Source: Pseudomonadota bacterium
GTDB taxonomy: Bacteria; Pseudomonadota; Gammaproteobacteria; Steroidobacterales; Steroidobacteraceae
Length of the DNA: 32,810 nt
Assembly (NCBI GenBank): GCA_023423065.1
Contig: JAFAGC010000124.1
Location: 1 to 32,810 of the forward strand
Reading direction: 5' to 3'
Both the position numbers and the translations under genes were made by a program. The notes under the pieces are model-generated. The model made no database searches. It was not told where the DNA came from and saw nothing but the letters and a program-made list of their open reading frames with translations. Position 1 is the stretch's first letter, and each line of letters opens with the position of its first letter. This document shows, in pieces, positions 1 to 7,943 of this stretch.

Positions 1-22
1 CCCCCCCCCCCCCCCCCCCCCC
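1..22. repeat. Homopolymer C run at the window edge
   Basis: The first 22 bases are all C, directly next to the purL stop codon region. No other homopolymer of this length exists in the window. It is most likely an assembly or sequencing artefact at a contig end and not a biological tract. Confidence 0.8.
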
Positions 23-31
23 ACCAACCGA

Positions 32-3000
32 TCAGCCAACCCACTTGCGCGCGTTCGCGAACATCCGGTACCAGCCGGAGTAGTCGCCCGCGTTGTCGGG
101 GCGCCAGGAGTTCTGTGTGTAGCGGAAGGAGCGTTCGGGGTGCGGCATCGTGATCGTCACGCGGCCGTCGGCGTTCGTGATGGCGGCGATGCCGAACGGC
201 GAGCCGTTCGGATTCGCCGGGTAGGTAGTCGCGACCGAGCGGTCGCCGTTCACGTAACGCGCGGCGACGAGGCCGCTGCCGTTGAATGACTTCGCATCCG
301 ACTCGCTCGCGAACTCGGCGCGACCCTCGCCGTGCGCGACGGCGATCGGCAGCATCGAGCCGTCCATTCCTGCGAGCACGATCGACGGCGAGCGCGCGAG
401 CTCGACCAGCGAGAAACGTCCCTCGAACTGCTCGCCGCGATTGCGCACGAAGCGCGGCCAGTTGGCCGTGCCGGGCACGATCTCCTTGAGCGCGGCGAAC
501 ATCTGGCATCCGTTGCAGACGCCGAGCGAGAAGGTATCCGCGCGATCGAAGAAGCGCTGGAACTCCTCGCGCGTGGCCGGGTGATAGAGAATCGACTTGG
601 CCCAGCCCTCGCCCGCGCCGAGCACGTCGCCGTAGGAGAATCCGCCGCAGGCCACGAGCCCGCGGAATAGATCCAGCTTCACGCGGCCCGTCAGCACATC
701 CGTCATGTGCACGTCGTGCGCTTCGAAGCCGACGCGTTCGAGCACCGCCGCCATTTCGATCTGGCTGTTCACGCCCTGCTCGCGCAGCACCGCCACGCGC
801 GGCCGCGCCTTGCCGATGTATGGCGCCGAAACGTCTTCGTCGGGATCGAACGTCAGTGCGACGTTGAGACCCGGTGCGCCCGGATCACAGGCGGCGGCGA
901 ATTCCTCGCGAGCGCAGGCGGGTTCGTCGCGCCTCTCGCGCATGCGGAACGAGGTCTCGGACCAGGCCCGGCGCAAATCTTCCCAGGATTCATCGACGCG
1001 GCCGGTGGCGGCCTCGATGCGAATACGCATCCCGCGCGTGGTGTTGCCGATGGCATGCGCATGCTCGCCGAGCCCGTGGCGCGAGAGGATTTCACGCGCG
1101 GCGTCGAGATTCGCCGTCTTCACCTGCAGCACGACGCCCAGCTCCTCGCTGAACAGCGCGCCCGCGGCGCCATTCGCGCCCGCCGGTAGTTTGACGTCGA
1201 CGCCGCAATGTCCGGCGAACGCCATCTCCGCGAGCGTCGCGAACACGCCTCCATCGGAGCGGTCGTGGTACGCGAGCACCAGCCCCTGCGCGCGCAGCTC
1301 CGCGAGCGCGGCCGCGAGACCGAGCAGGCGGTCCGGCGAGTCGAGATCCGCGGGCTGTGCGCCCAGCGATCCGTACACCTGCGCGAGAGAAGAGCCGCCC
1401 AGGCGGTTCTTCCCGAAGCCGAGATCGACGAGCAGCAATGTGGTCGGGCCAAGGTCGGTACGCAGCTGCGGCGTCCAGGTCCTGCGCACGTCGCCCACCG
1501 GCGAGAATGCGGACACGATCAGCGACACCGGCGCGACGACCGATTTCTTCTGCGCGCCCTCGCTCCACACCGTCTTCATCGACAGCGAGTCCTTGCCCAC
1601 CGGAATCGCGATGCCGAGCGCGGGGCACAACTCTTCGCCGACGGTGCGCACCGTCGCGTACAACGCGGCGTCCTCGCCAGGCTCGCCGCATGCAGCCATC
1701 CAGTTCGCCGACAGCCGCACGTTCGACAACGAACCGATGTCGGCCGCCAGAATGTTGGTGAGCGATTCGGCCACCGCGAGCCGGCCGGACGCCGGCGCAT
1801 CGAGCACCGCGACCGGCGTGCGCTCGCCCATCGCCATCGCCTCGCCCGTGTGTCCGAAATAGTCCGAGATCGTGACGGCCACGTCCGCGACCGGCACCTG
1901 CCACGGACCCACCATCTGGTCGCGGCTGATCATGCCGCCCACGGTGCGGTCACCGATCGTGATCAGGAAAGTCTTGTCTGCGACGGCAGGAAACTTCAGC
2001 AGCCGGTATGCCGCATCGCGCAGCTCGATAGACGCAAGCTCCAGGGGCGACTGCGTTGGCACGACGATTTTCACGTCGCGCAGCATCTTCGGCGCCTTGC
2101 CTAACAAGACATCGAGCGGCATGTCGACGGGACGCGTGCCGTTCTTCTTGTCTTCCAGCACCAGCACGCCCGTGTCGTTCATCTCGCCGATCACGGCGAA
2201 CGGACACCGCTCGCGGCGGCAGATCGACTCGAACTCGTCGAGCCGAGCCGCGTCGATCACGAGCACGTAACGCTCCTGCGACTCGTTGCACCACAGTTCC
2301 ATCGGCGACATGCCGGGCTCGTCGTTCGGAATCGCGCCGAGGTCGATGACCGCGCCGCGCCCTTCGGTGTGCGCCACCGCTTCGGGCACCGCGTTCGACA
2401 AACCACCCGCGCCGACGTCGTGGATCAGCAGGATCGGATTCTGGTTCCAGCGCGCGCTGCAGCGGTCGATGACTTCCTGCGCGCGGCGCTGAATCTCGGG
2501 ATTGCCACGCTGCACGGAGGCGAAGTCGAGGTCCGCACTCGAACTACCGCTGCCCATCGACGAGGCCGCCCCGCCGCCGAGGCCGATCAGCATCGCGGGG
2601 CCACCGAGCACGACGATCTTCGCGCCGACCGGGATCTCGCTCTTCTCGACGTGTTTGCGCCGAACGTTGCCGAGACCGCCGGCAATCATGATGGGCTTGT
2701 GATAGCCGCGCACGCGATTGGGCGCATCGCCTTCCGCCGCCTGCTCGAACGTGCGGAAGTACCCCGCGATGTTCGGCCGGCCGAATTCGTTGTTGAACGC
2801 GGCGCCGCCGAGCGGCCCCTCGATCATGATGTCGAGCGCCGAGACGATGCGATCGGGCTTGCCGATGTTCCTCTTCTCCCACGGCTGCTCGAAGCCCGGA
2901 ATGCGCAAGTGCGACACGGAGAATCCGGTGAGACCCGCCTTCGGTTTCGCGCCGCGCCCCGTCGCGCCCTCGTCGCGGATCTCGCCACCCGAACCCGTGG

Positions 3001-3934
3001 CCGCGCCAGGGAACGGCGAGATCGCCGTCGGGTGGTTGTGGGTCTCCACCTTCATCAGGATGTCGATGGGTTCATCCACCGCGCCGTAGATGTCGTTCTC
3101 GGGATTCGGGAAATAACGCTTGCCGAGTGGACCTTCGATGACCGCCGCGTTGTCGCGGTACGCGGAGAGCACGCCCTGCGGATTCTTCGCGTGTGTGTTG
3201 CGGATCATCGCGAACAGCGACTTCGGCTGCTCCTTGCCGTCGATTATCCAGATGGCGTTGAAGATCTTGTGACGGCAGTGCTCGGAGTTCGCCTGCGCGA
3301 ACATCATCAGCTCGACGTCCGTCGGGTCGCGCCCCAGCGCCGCGAAGTTCCTGACCAGATAGTCGATCTCGTCGTCCGACAGTGCGAGGCCGAGCTCGGT
3401 ATTGGCCTTGACCAGCGCCGCGCGGCCGTCGGCGAGCGAGATCGTTCGCAGCGGTCGCGTCGCCTCGTGCGCGAACAGGGACGCCGCATCCGCGCGGTCG
3501 AAGAGCGCGGTCTCCGTCATGCGGTCGAAGAGCGGCGCGGCGAGTTTTTCCAGCGCGTCGCGCGACAGCGGCTGCGCGGCGGAGACGCTCCACGCGATGC
3601 CACGCTCGATGCGCAACACGGCGTCGAGCCCGCAGACGTGGGCGATGTCGGTCGCCTTGCTGGACCAGGGGGAGATCGTGCCGAAGCGGGGCACGATTAC
3701 GATTTCGGAGGCTCCCGCAAGCGTCGCGGACGAATTTCCATCCTCGCGCGGCCCGTAGGTCAGGAGTCGTTCGAGCAGTGTCCGTTCGACCGCGTCGAGG
3801 TCGCGGGCGAGATCGACGAAGTGGAGGTAGCGCGCGCGGATGGCGCCGAGCCCGGGCTGCAGTGCCTCGAGCGCTGGGCGCAGTTTGGCGATGCGAAAAT
3901 CGGAAACTGCGGAGGCGCCTGGAAGCTCGATCAT
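32..3934 (-). CDS. purL: Phosphoribosylformylglycinamidine synthase (FGAM synthetase), single-chain
   Basis: Catalyses the fourth step of purine synthesis in the cytoplasm: FGAR plus glutamine and ATP gives FGAM. The 1300-residue length matches the large single-chain gammaproteobacterial form (E. coli about 1295). The N-terminus (DFRIAKL, RYLHFVDL, LLTYGP) aligns with E. coli PurL. The middle carries the FGAM synthase/AIRS-type ATP-binding repeats (VETHNHPTAISPFPGAATG; later a second copy with RTPVAVLDAPASGRLAVAES). The C-terminal class I glutaminase has the nucleophile C1140 in GVCNGCQMF and H1265/E1267 in MPHPER, so the catalytic triad is intact. No clear Shine-Dalgarno precedes the ATG. 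The gene is transcribed toward the window edge and stands alone here; the purL promoter would lie in the repeat-bearing gap at 3935-4111. All long opposite-strand frames over it are GC-driven shadows. Confidence 0.98.
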   Translation of the reverse strand: MIELPGASAVSDFRIAKLRPALEALQPGLGAIRARYLHFVDLARDLDAVERTLLERLLTYGPREDGNSSATLAGASEIVIVPRFGTISPWSSKATDIAHVCGLDAVLRIERGIAWSVSAAQPLSRDALEKLAAPLFDRMTETALFDRADAASLFAHEATRPLRTISLADGRAALVKANTELGLALSDDEIDYLVRNFAALGRDPTDVELMMFAQANSEHCRHKIFNAIWIIDGKEQPKSLFAMIRNTHAKNPQGVLSAYRDNAAVIEGPLGKRYFPNPENDIYGAVDEPIDILMKVETHNHPTAISPFPGAATGSGGEIRDEGATGRGAKPKAGLTGFSVSHLRIPGFEQPWEKRNIGKPDRIVSALDIMIEGPLGGAAFNNEFGRPNIAGYFRTFEQAAEGDAPNRVRGYHKPIMIAGGLGNVRRKHVEKSEIPVGAKIVVLGGPAMLIGLGGGAASSMGSGSSSADLDFASVQRGNPEIQRRAQEVIDRCSARWNQNPILLIHDVGAGGLSNAVPEAVAHTEGRGAVIDLGAIPNDEPGMSPMELWCNESQERYVLVIDAARLDEFESICRRERCPFAVIGEMNDTGVLVLEDKKNGTRPVDMPLDVLLGKAPKMLRDVKIVVPTQSPLELASIELRDAAYRLLKFPAVADKTFLITIGDRTVGGMISRDQMVGPWQVPVADVAVTISDYFGHTGEAMAMGERTPVAVLDAPASGRLAVAESLTNILAADIGSLSNVRLSANWMAACGEPGEDAALYATVRTVGEELCPALGIAIPVGKDSLSMKTVWSEGAQKKSVVAPVSLIVSAFSPVGDVRRTWTPQLRTDLGPTTLLLVDLGFGKNRLGGSSLAQVYGSLGAQPADLDSPDRLLGLAAALAELRAQGLVLAYHDRSDGGVFATLAEMAFAGHCGVDVKLPAGANGAAGALFSEELGVVLQVKTANLDAAREILSRHGLGEHAHAIGNTTRGMRIRIEAATGRVDESWEDLRRAWSETSFRMRERRDEPACAREEFAAACDPGAPGLNVALTFDPDEDVSAPYIGKARPRVAVLREQGVNSQIEMAAVLERVGFEAHDVHMTDVLTGRVKLDLFRGLVACGGFSYGDVLGAGEGWAKSILYHPATREEFQRFFDRADTFSLGVCNGCQMFAALKEIVPGTANWPRFVRNRGEQFEGRFSLVELARSPSIVLAGMDGSMLPIAVAHGEGRAEFASESDAKSFNGSGLVAARYVNGDRSVATTYPANPNGSPFGIAAITNADGRVTITMPHPERSFRYTQNSWRPDNAGDYSGWYRMFANARKWVG

Positions 3935-3951
3935 TGGAGGGCGCGCATTGT

Positions 3952-4110
3952 AAAGGGGACACCCGGTATTGCCTAGAAAATCGGCAATCCGGAGCCGCGA
4001 TTCCCTGCCAGGCGATCCTTGTTCCTACGAAGTTGCCGGAATCCGCGCTCGCCGATCCGCGTTCAGCGTCCAGGCCTGTCCCCGTTTGCTAGGAAACGAG
4101 GAATGTCCCC
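3952..4110. repeat. Facing pair of REP-like elements between purL and the DUF1820 gene
   Basis: The plus strand at 3952-3976 reads AAAGGGGACAC, about ten bases, then GCCTAG. The minus strand at 4113-4089 reads AATGGGGACATTCCTCG, then TTTCCTAG. Both share GGGGACA and CCTAG at similar spacing and point toward each other, enclosing about 110 bp with no ORF of merit. A third GGGGAC core, TAAGGGGACGTTAACCTG, starts at 4466 just upstream of the DUF1820 ATG. Such short GGGGAC-type elements resemble REP/BIME repeats moved by Y1 (IS200-like) REP-associated transposases; no such transposase is in the window. The match between copies is partial. Confidence 0.4.
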
Positions 4111-4111
4111 A

Positions 4112-4456
4112 TTATTTCTTCGGCCCGGAATCGTTGCCGGCGGGCGTGTACATCGACATCGGGAACTGGGTGATGTTGCCGCCCTCGAGCGCGCTGATCT
4201 TGGCGGTGCCCTGCTTCTTCACTTCGTCGATGCGCAGGATCGAGTGCATCGGGATCATCGTGCACTTGACGCCGGTGAACTCGGACTTGATGCGTTCCTC
4301 GCCCGGATCGAGCACGACCGTCGAGCGCTCGCCGAACACCAGTTCTTCGACTTCGATGAACCCGAACAACCGACCCTGGCTCACCTTACGGGCATAAACC
4401 TCGTAAACCTTGCCCTGGTTCACGAACATAATCTTGAAAATGTGACTGGATGCCAT
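4112..4456 (-). CDS. DUF1820 family protein
   Basis: A small soluble protein of 114 residues of unknown function. Recognised from the family signature of the N-terminal half: F-x-N-Q-G-K-V-Y-E-V-Y-A-R-K-V, then GRLFGFIEVEELVFGE and PGEERIKSEF, typical of the DUF1820 proteins of Pseudomonas and Xanthomonas. The C-terminal tail (KKQGTAKISALEGGNITQF) also fits. I chose the ATG at 4456, which starts MASSHIFKIMF. An in-frame ATG at 4492 would add 12 residues, but that stretch is encoded by the GGGGAC-type repeat core and has no better ribosome site. The gene is divergent from the FHA gene, leaving a 78-bp shared promoter region. No membrane segment or signal peptide is seen. Confidence 0.8.
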   Translation of the reverse strand: MASSHIFKIMFVNQGKVYEVYARKVSQGRLFGFIEVEELVFGERSTVVLDPGEERIKSEFTGVKCTMIPMHSILRIDEVKKQGTAKISALEGGNITQFPMSMYTPAGNDSGPKK

Positions 4457-4534
4457 CTGGCGGACTAAGGGGACGTTAACCTGCCTCTTCATACACGCAT
4501 GGGCAGCGGGAAGCTAGGGCCCAGAGGGTATTCC

Positions 4535-5851
4535 ATGGCGCTCAGGCTGCGCGTCATCAGTGAACATCGTCACCGGCTGGGTGACCGGAGCACATTCGTA
4601 CTTGGGGTATCGGGCGGCAGCATTGGACGCTCCTCCGAGAACGACTGGGTATTGCCTGATGAAATGCGCTACGTCTCGGGCCGTCACGCGCGCATCGTTT
4701 TCCACAACGGGCGATACCTGCTGCAGGACACGAGCAGCAACGGCACGTTCATCAACGACGGCGACCGTCCGCTCGGCAGCCAGAATCCGTACGAGCTCAA
4801 GACGGGCGACATCCTGCGCATCGGCGAATACCACGTTCAGGTGCAGATCGATTCAGCCACCGATTTCAGCCTGGACGACAGCGCGCTGTATGCGAAGCCC
4901 GGTACTGGAACGACGAGCAGCCGTCGTCGACCTCCGGCTATCGGCGATCTCGGCGCTTCGCTGCGCCTGGAAAACCTGCTCGAAGCGAGCCAGGACACTT
5001 CGAACGACCAGCTCAAGCCGGTGAACGCCTTCGGCCAGGCGGTCTCGGCGCGCACGCGCGCTCTGCATCAGACGCAGGATCTGCCCAAGGAACCGCCCAC
5101 CGCGCCCGAGCTCGAGGTGAATTCCGATGCCGTCGCACGCCGCATCGCGAGGCTCGCTCGCGCGGCCGAAAAACAGCAGAAGGAAAAACAGCAGAAGGCG
5201 GTGCAACAGCCGGCACTGCCGATCACGCAGCCCGCCACCGTTCCCGTCGTGGGCGGCGCCCCCGATATCGCGCCGGGGCTGATGGCGTTCTGCCGCGGCG
5301 CGGGCATCAGCGCCGAATCGCTGCCGGCCGATGCGCATTCGCGCATGCTGCACCTGGCCGGCCAGCTCCTGCGCGAGAGCCTTTCGGGGCTCAAGGAAAG
5401 CAACCGCACGCAGCAGGCGCAACGCAACGAGTTGCGCGTCACGTACGAGAAGGACGCGAGCGATCTTCTACCCTCGCTCGATCGTCACAGCATCGAGGAG
5501 CTCATCCAGGAACTTCTCAAGGCGCACGACAGCCGGCGCTTCGATGCGGTCCAGTGGATGCGCGAATCGTTCGCGGGCGCGCGACGCCACGATGCGGCGC
5601 TGATCGACGCCATGCGCGCGGCCTTCGTGGATTTCGTGGGCCGGCTCGACCCGCGCGACCTGGCCACGCGGTTCGAACGCAGCGCGCGACGCAAGACCCT
5701 GGGCAACTGGGAACTGTACGGCGAGTTCTACCGTTCGCTGTGCGAAATGCCGCCCGGCACGCTGCCGCACATCTTCCTCGAGGTCTTCGCGCAGAACTAC
5801 GAAAACGCCGCGCGCGAAGCCGACGACGCCTCGCAGCACGACGCCGCCTGA
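4535..5851 (+). CDS. FHA-domain protein with TagH/ImpI-like C-terminal domain
   Basis: A 438-residue protein. Residues about 5-105 form an FHA phosphothreonine-binding domain with GGSIGRSSEND (28-37), SGRHARI (48-54) and SSNGTFING-like SSNGTFIND (67-75). A low-complexity linker rich in Q, K and A follows (about 110-245). Residues 245-430 (LMAFCRGAGI, AGQLLRESLSGL, RNELR, then the WELYGEFYRSL segment) match the C-terminal domain of type VI secretion FHA proteins TagH/ImpI. In that system the protein acts in threonine-phosphorylation control of the secretion machine. No other type VI gene is in this window, so it is an orphan here and its partner is unknown. The start at 4535 is chosen because AGAGGG lies 6 bases upstream; an ATG at 4499 has no such site. 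Confidence 0.8.
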   Translation: MALRLRVISEHRHRLGDRSTFVLGVSGGSIGRSSENDWVLPDEMRYVSGRHARIVFHNGRYLLQDTSSNGTFINDGDRPLGSQNPYELKTGDILRIGEYHVQVQIDSATDFSLDDSALYAKPGTGTTSSRRRPPAIGDLGASLRLENLLEASQDTSNDQLKPVNAFGQAVSARTRALHQTQDLPKEPPTAPELEVNSDAVARRIARLARAAEKQQKEKQQKAVQQPALPITQPATVPVVGGAPDIAPGLMAFCRGAGISAESLPADAHSRMLHLAGQLLRESLSGLKESNRTQQAQRNELRVTYEKDASDLLPSLDRHSIEELIQELLKAHDSRRFDAVQWMRESFAGARRHDAALIDAMRAAFVDFVGRLDPRDLATRFERSARRKTLGNWELYGEFYRSLCEMPPGTLPHIFLEVFAQNYENAAREADDASQHDAA

Positions 5852-5890
5852 TCGATCCCGGGCGAGCGGCCGGCCGCTTGCATCCATCCC

Positions 5891-5917
5891 TGTCGAAACC
5901 CACTCTCGCCGTTCGTA
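5891..5917 (+). promoter_or_regulatory. Candidate ECF42-type promoter of the DGPF/sigma operon
   Basis: TGTCGA at 5891-5896 is followed after 17 bases by CGTA at 5914-5917, upstream of the DGPF gene ATG at 5958. ECF42-group sigma factors are reported to recognise a TGTCGA -35 element and a CG(A/T)C-like -10 element, usually in front of their own DGPF gene. The -35 match is exact, the -10 match is three of four. Auto-regulation of the operon is inferred from this. Confidence 0.5.
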
Positions 5918-5957
5918 TAGGCGATGAACCCGGCATGTCGCCGGTCGAGGAATCGTC

Positions 5958-6305
5958 ATGAAGCAGTACCTGCTCACCATCTGTTACCCCGCCGGCTCCA
6001 CGCAGCCCGAACCCGAGAAGCTGCAGAAAATCATGGCGGACGTGACGGCGCTGCACGCGCAGATGCAGGCGGCCGGCGCCTGGGTGTTCGGCGGAGGCCT
6101 GTATCCGGCCAACACGGCCACCGTCCTGCGCCACCAGGGCGGCGACATCGTGACCACCGACGGCCCGTTCATCGAGAGCAAGGAGCAGATCGGCGGCATC
6201 ACGATCCTGCGCGCGCCCGATCTCGACGCCGCGCTCGGCTGGGCGCGCAAGCTGGCGCGCGCGACGACCACCCCCGTCGAAGTGCGGCCCTTCTTCGAAC
6301 ACTGA
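5958..6305 (+). CDS. YCII-related DGPF-domain protein, partner of ECF42 sigma factor
   Basis: A 115-residue soluble protein of the YCII/DGPF family, with the naming motif at TTDGPFIESKEQIGG (about 73-87) and the family start MKQYLLTICYP. The ferredoxin-like fold of this family is known, but no reaction is established. It is followed after only 6 bases by a sigma factor of the ECF42 group, the classic pairing for this family, so it is probably both target and modulator or effector of that sigma factor. GAGGA lies 6 bases before the ATG. A TGTCGA-type promoter candidate sits 40-67 bases upstream. Confidence 0.88.
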   Translation: MKQYLLTICYPAGSTQPEPEKLQKIMADVTALHAQMQAAGAWVFGGGLYPANTATVLRHQGGDIVTTDGPFIESKEQIGGITILRAPDLDAALGWARKLARATTTPVEVRPFFEH

Positions 6306-6311
6306 TCCACA

Positions 6312-7520
6312 TTGAGCGGCGAGATCGAACGGATCTTTCGCGCGGAGTACGGCCGTGCCGTGGCCGTACTCACGCGCCAGCTCGGCGACATCTCGCTCGC
6401 CGAAGAGGCCGTGCAGGATGCGTTCGAAATCGCCTTGCAGCGCTGGCCCGCGGGCAGCGTGCCGCCCGCGCCCGCCGGCTGGATCATCACGACGGCGCGT
6501 AATCGCGCCATCGACCGGTTGCGGCGCGAAGCGAAGCGCGATGCGCGGCAGGAAGCCGCCATGCAATTGCTCGAGCGCGACGAGCCCGCGGAGCACGATG
6601 TGAACGACGATCGCCTGCGACTGATCTTCACGTGTTGTCACCCCGCGCTCGCGACGGAGTCGCAACTTGCCCTGACGCTGCGGCTGCTAGGCGGCCTCAC
6701 GACCGCCGAAATCGCGCATGCCTTCCTCGTTCCGGAGCCGACGATGGCGCAGCGCATTTCGCGCGCCAAGACGAAGATCCGCGCGGCCGGCATTCCGTAC
6801 CGCATTCCAGAGACGAACGAACTTCCGGCGCGACTCGCGAGCGTGCTCGGCGTCGTGTACCTCGTGTTCAACGAGGGTTACAGCGCGAGCGGTGGCTCGG
6901 AGCTCATCCGCAATGAGTTGTGCGACGAGGCGATCCGCCTCGGGCGGCTGCTGGTCGAACTGCTGCCCTCCCAGACGGAGGTGAAGGGATTGCTCGCGCT
7001 CATGTTGCTCGTCGATGCGCGCCGCGCCGCGCGCACGGACGACGACGGAGCCTTCGTGCAGCTCGCCGCGCAGGATCGCGGCCTGTGGGATCGCGCGCGC
7101 ATCGAGGAAGGCCAGGCGCTGCTGCGCGAATGTTTGCGGCGAGATGAACCCGGGCCGTACCAGCTGCAGGCCGCGATGAATGCGGTGCACAGCGATGCGC
7201 GCACGGCGGCGGATACGGACTGGGGGCAGATCGTCGCGTTGTACGACCTGTTGTACGCGTTAGTCCCCAGCGACGTGGTCGCGCTCAATCGCGCTGTCGC
7301 CGTCGCGGAGGTCGAAGGACCCGTCGCGGGGTTGCGACTGCTCGAAGCGCTGCAGCTTTCGCGGTATCACCTGTTTCACTCGGTGCGCGCCGATATGTTG
7401 CGGAGGATGGGTCGGGATGCGGATGCCGCGGAGGCGTATCGCGCGGCGATCGAGTTGTGTGGAAACGAGAGGGAGCGCGCGTTTCTGGAGCGACAATATC
7501 TGGGGATGTTGCGGAATTAG
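6312..7520 (+). CDS. ECF42-group RNA polymerase sigma factor with C-terminal TPR-like extension
   Basis: A 402-residue sigma factor. Region 2 is at about 1-75 (AEEAVQDAFEIALQRWP, then GWIITTARNRAIDRLRRE) and region 4 at about 105-170 (ALTLRLLGGLTTAEIAHAFL, then MAQRISRAKTKI). After this, some 230 residues of helical, TPR-like repeats replace any anti-sigma partner (LNRAVAVAEVEGPVAGLRLLEAL, DADAAEAYRAAIELC); this is the hallmark of ECF42, previously lumped with SigJ-like proteins. The tail is needed for activity in studied members. The start is a TTG at 6312, six bases after the DGPF stop, giving MSGEIERIFRAEYGR as in relatives; no good ribosome site is visible, so translational coupling is likely. 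The signal that activates it is unknown. Confidence 0.92.
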   Translation: MSGEIERIFRAEYGRAVAVLTRQLGDISLAEEAVQDAFEIALQRWPAGSVPPAPAGWIITTARNRAIDRLRREAKRDARQEAAMQLLERDEPAEHDVNDDRLRLIFTCCHPALATESQLALTLRLLGGLTTAEIAHAFLVPEPTMAQRISRAKTKIRAAGIPYRIPETNELPARLASVLGVVYLVFNEGYSASGGSELIRNELCDEAIRLGRLLVELLPSQTEVKGLLALMLLVDARRAARTDDDGAFVQLAAQDRGLWDRARIEEGQALLRECLRRDEPGPYQLQAAMNAVHSDARTAADTDWGQIVALYDLLYALVPSDVVALNRAVAVAEVEGPVAGLRLLEALQLSRYHLFHSVRADMLRRMGRDADAAEAYRAAIELCGNERERAFLERQYLGMLRN

Positions 7521-7625
7521 GAACTGGGTCGTGGTTTGGGGGACACGCAAGGATGCGAATGGACCAGTGCGAGAAAATAAGAGCATGATCCTTCGATCAG
7601 TAGCTAGTGCCACATTCGCCGAAGA

Positions 7626-7643
7626 GGCGGACAGGGTGAGATT
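7626..7643 (-). repeat. 18-bp direct copy of the tRNA-Ser 3' end (att-like)
   Basis: GGCGGACAGGGTGAGATT at 7626-7643 is identical to 7795-7812, which encodes the 3' end of the tRNA-Ser on the minus strand, including two bases of its CCA. After this the two copies diverge. The copies are 152 bp apart. A duplicated tRNA 3' end is the usual footprint of a site-specific integration event or of a partial tRNA duplication. Confidence 0.75.
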
Positions 7644-7647
7644 GTTC

Positions 7648-7781
7648 GCGGCGGGGGACCGCCGCTCATCCCGCGCTGCGCGCGGGACCAGATTCGCTGC
7701 GCGAATCTGTCCAACTTTGCTCTGCAAAGTTGTCGAACTCGCCTCTTCTCATGCACGTGAGTTCGAATCTCACGAAGTGAG
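7648..7781. repeat. Array of abutting short hairpins beside tRNA-Ser
   Basis: Four near-contiguous inverted repeats: 7648-7665 (stem GCGGCGG), 7669-7687 (TCCCGCG, loop CTGCG), 7689-7709 (CAGATTCG, loop CTGCG) and 7712-7732 (CAACTTTG, loop CTCTG). A small hairpin CTCAC-GAA-GTGAG follows at 7769-7781. Between them, 7757-7773 (GTGAGTTCGAATCTCAC) is an exact inverted copy of the T-arm of the neighbouring tRNA, whose plus-strand form is at 7805-7821. No protein gene is supported between 7521 and 7793. The array might also end transcription of the sigma operon, but no T-run follows any stem. Confidence 0.7.
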
Positions 7782-7793
7782 TCGCAAGAAGAT

Positions 7794-7886
7794 TGGCGGA
7801 CAGGGTGAGATTCGAACTCACGTGCCGGAATTACCCGACCATCCGATTTCGAGTCGGCGCCGTTATGACCGCTTCGGTACCTGTCC
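7794..7886 (-). tRNA. tRNA-Ser (anticodon CGA), CCA encoded
   Basis: On the minus strand the acceptor GGACAGG (7886-7880) pairs with CCTGTCC (7804-7798), followed by G73 and an encoded CCA. The D-arm CCG...CGG with the GCGGT core, the anticodon loop CTCGAAA (anticodon CGA, reading UCG), a long type II variable arm (GGTCGGGTAATTCCGGC region) and the T-arm GTGAG-TTCGAAT-CTCAC are all visible. Long variable arm and G73 are serine identity features. Total length is 93 with CCA. Confidence 0.95.
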
Positions 7887-7943
7887 GCGGGAAACCTTCA
7901 AAATTAGGGCGGCCCCGCGAGGGGCGCGTATTCTAGCCGAACG

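Noticed and set aside
2369..3976. Large plus-strand frame opposite purL
   Set aside because: PurL on the minus strand is unambiguous along this stretch; the opposite frame is low in variety and has no motif.
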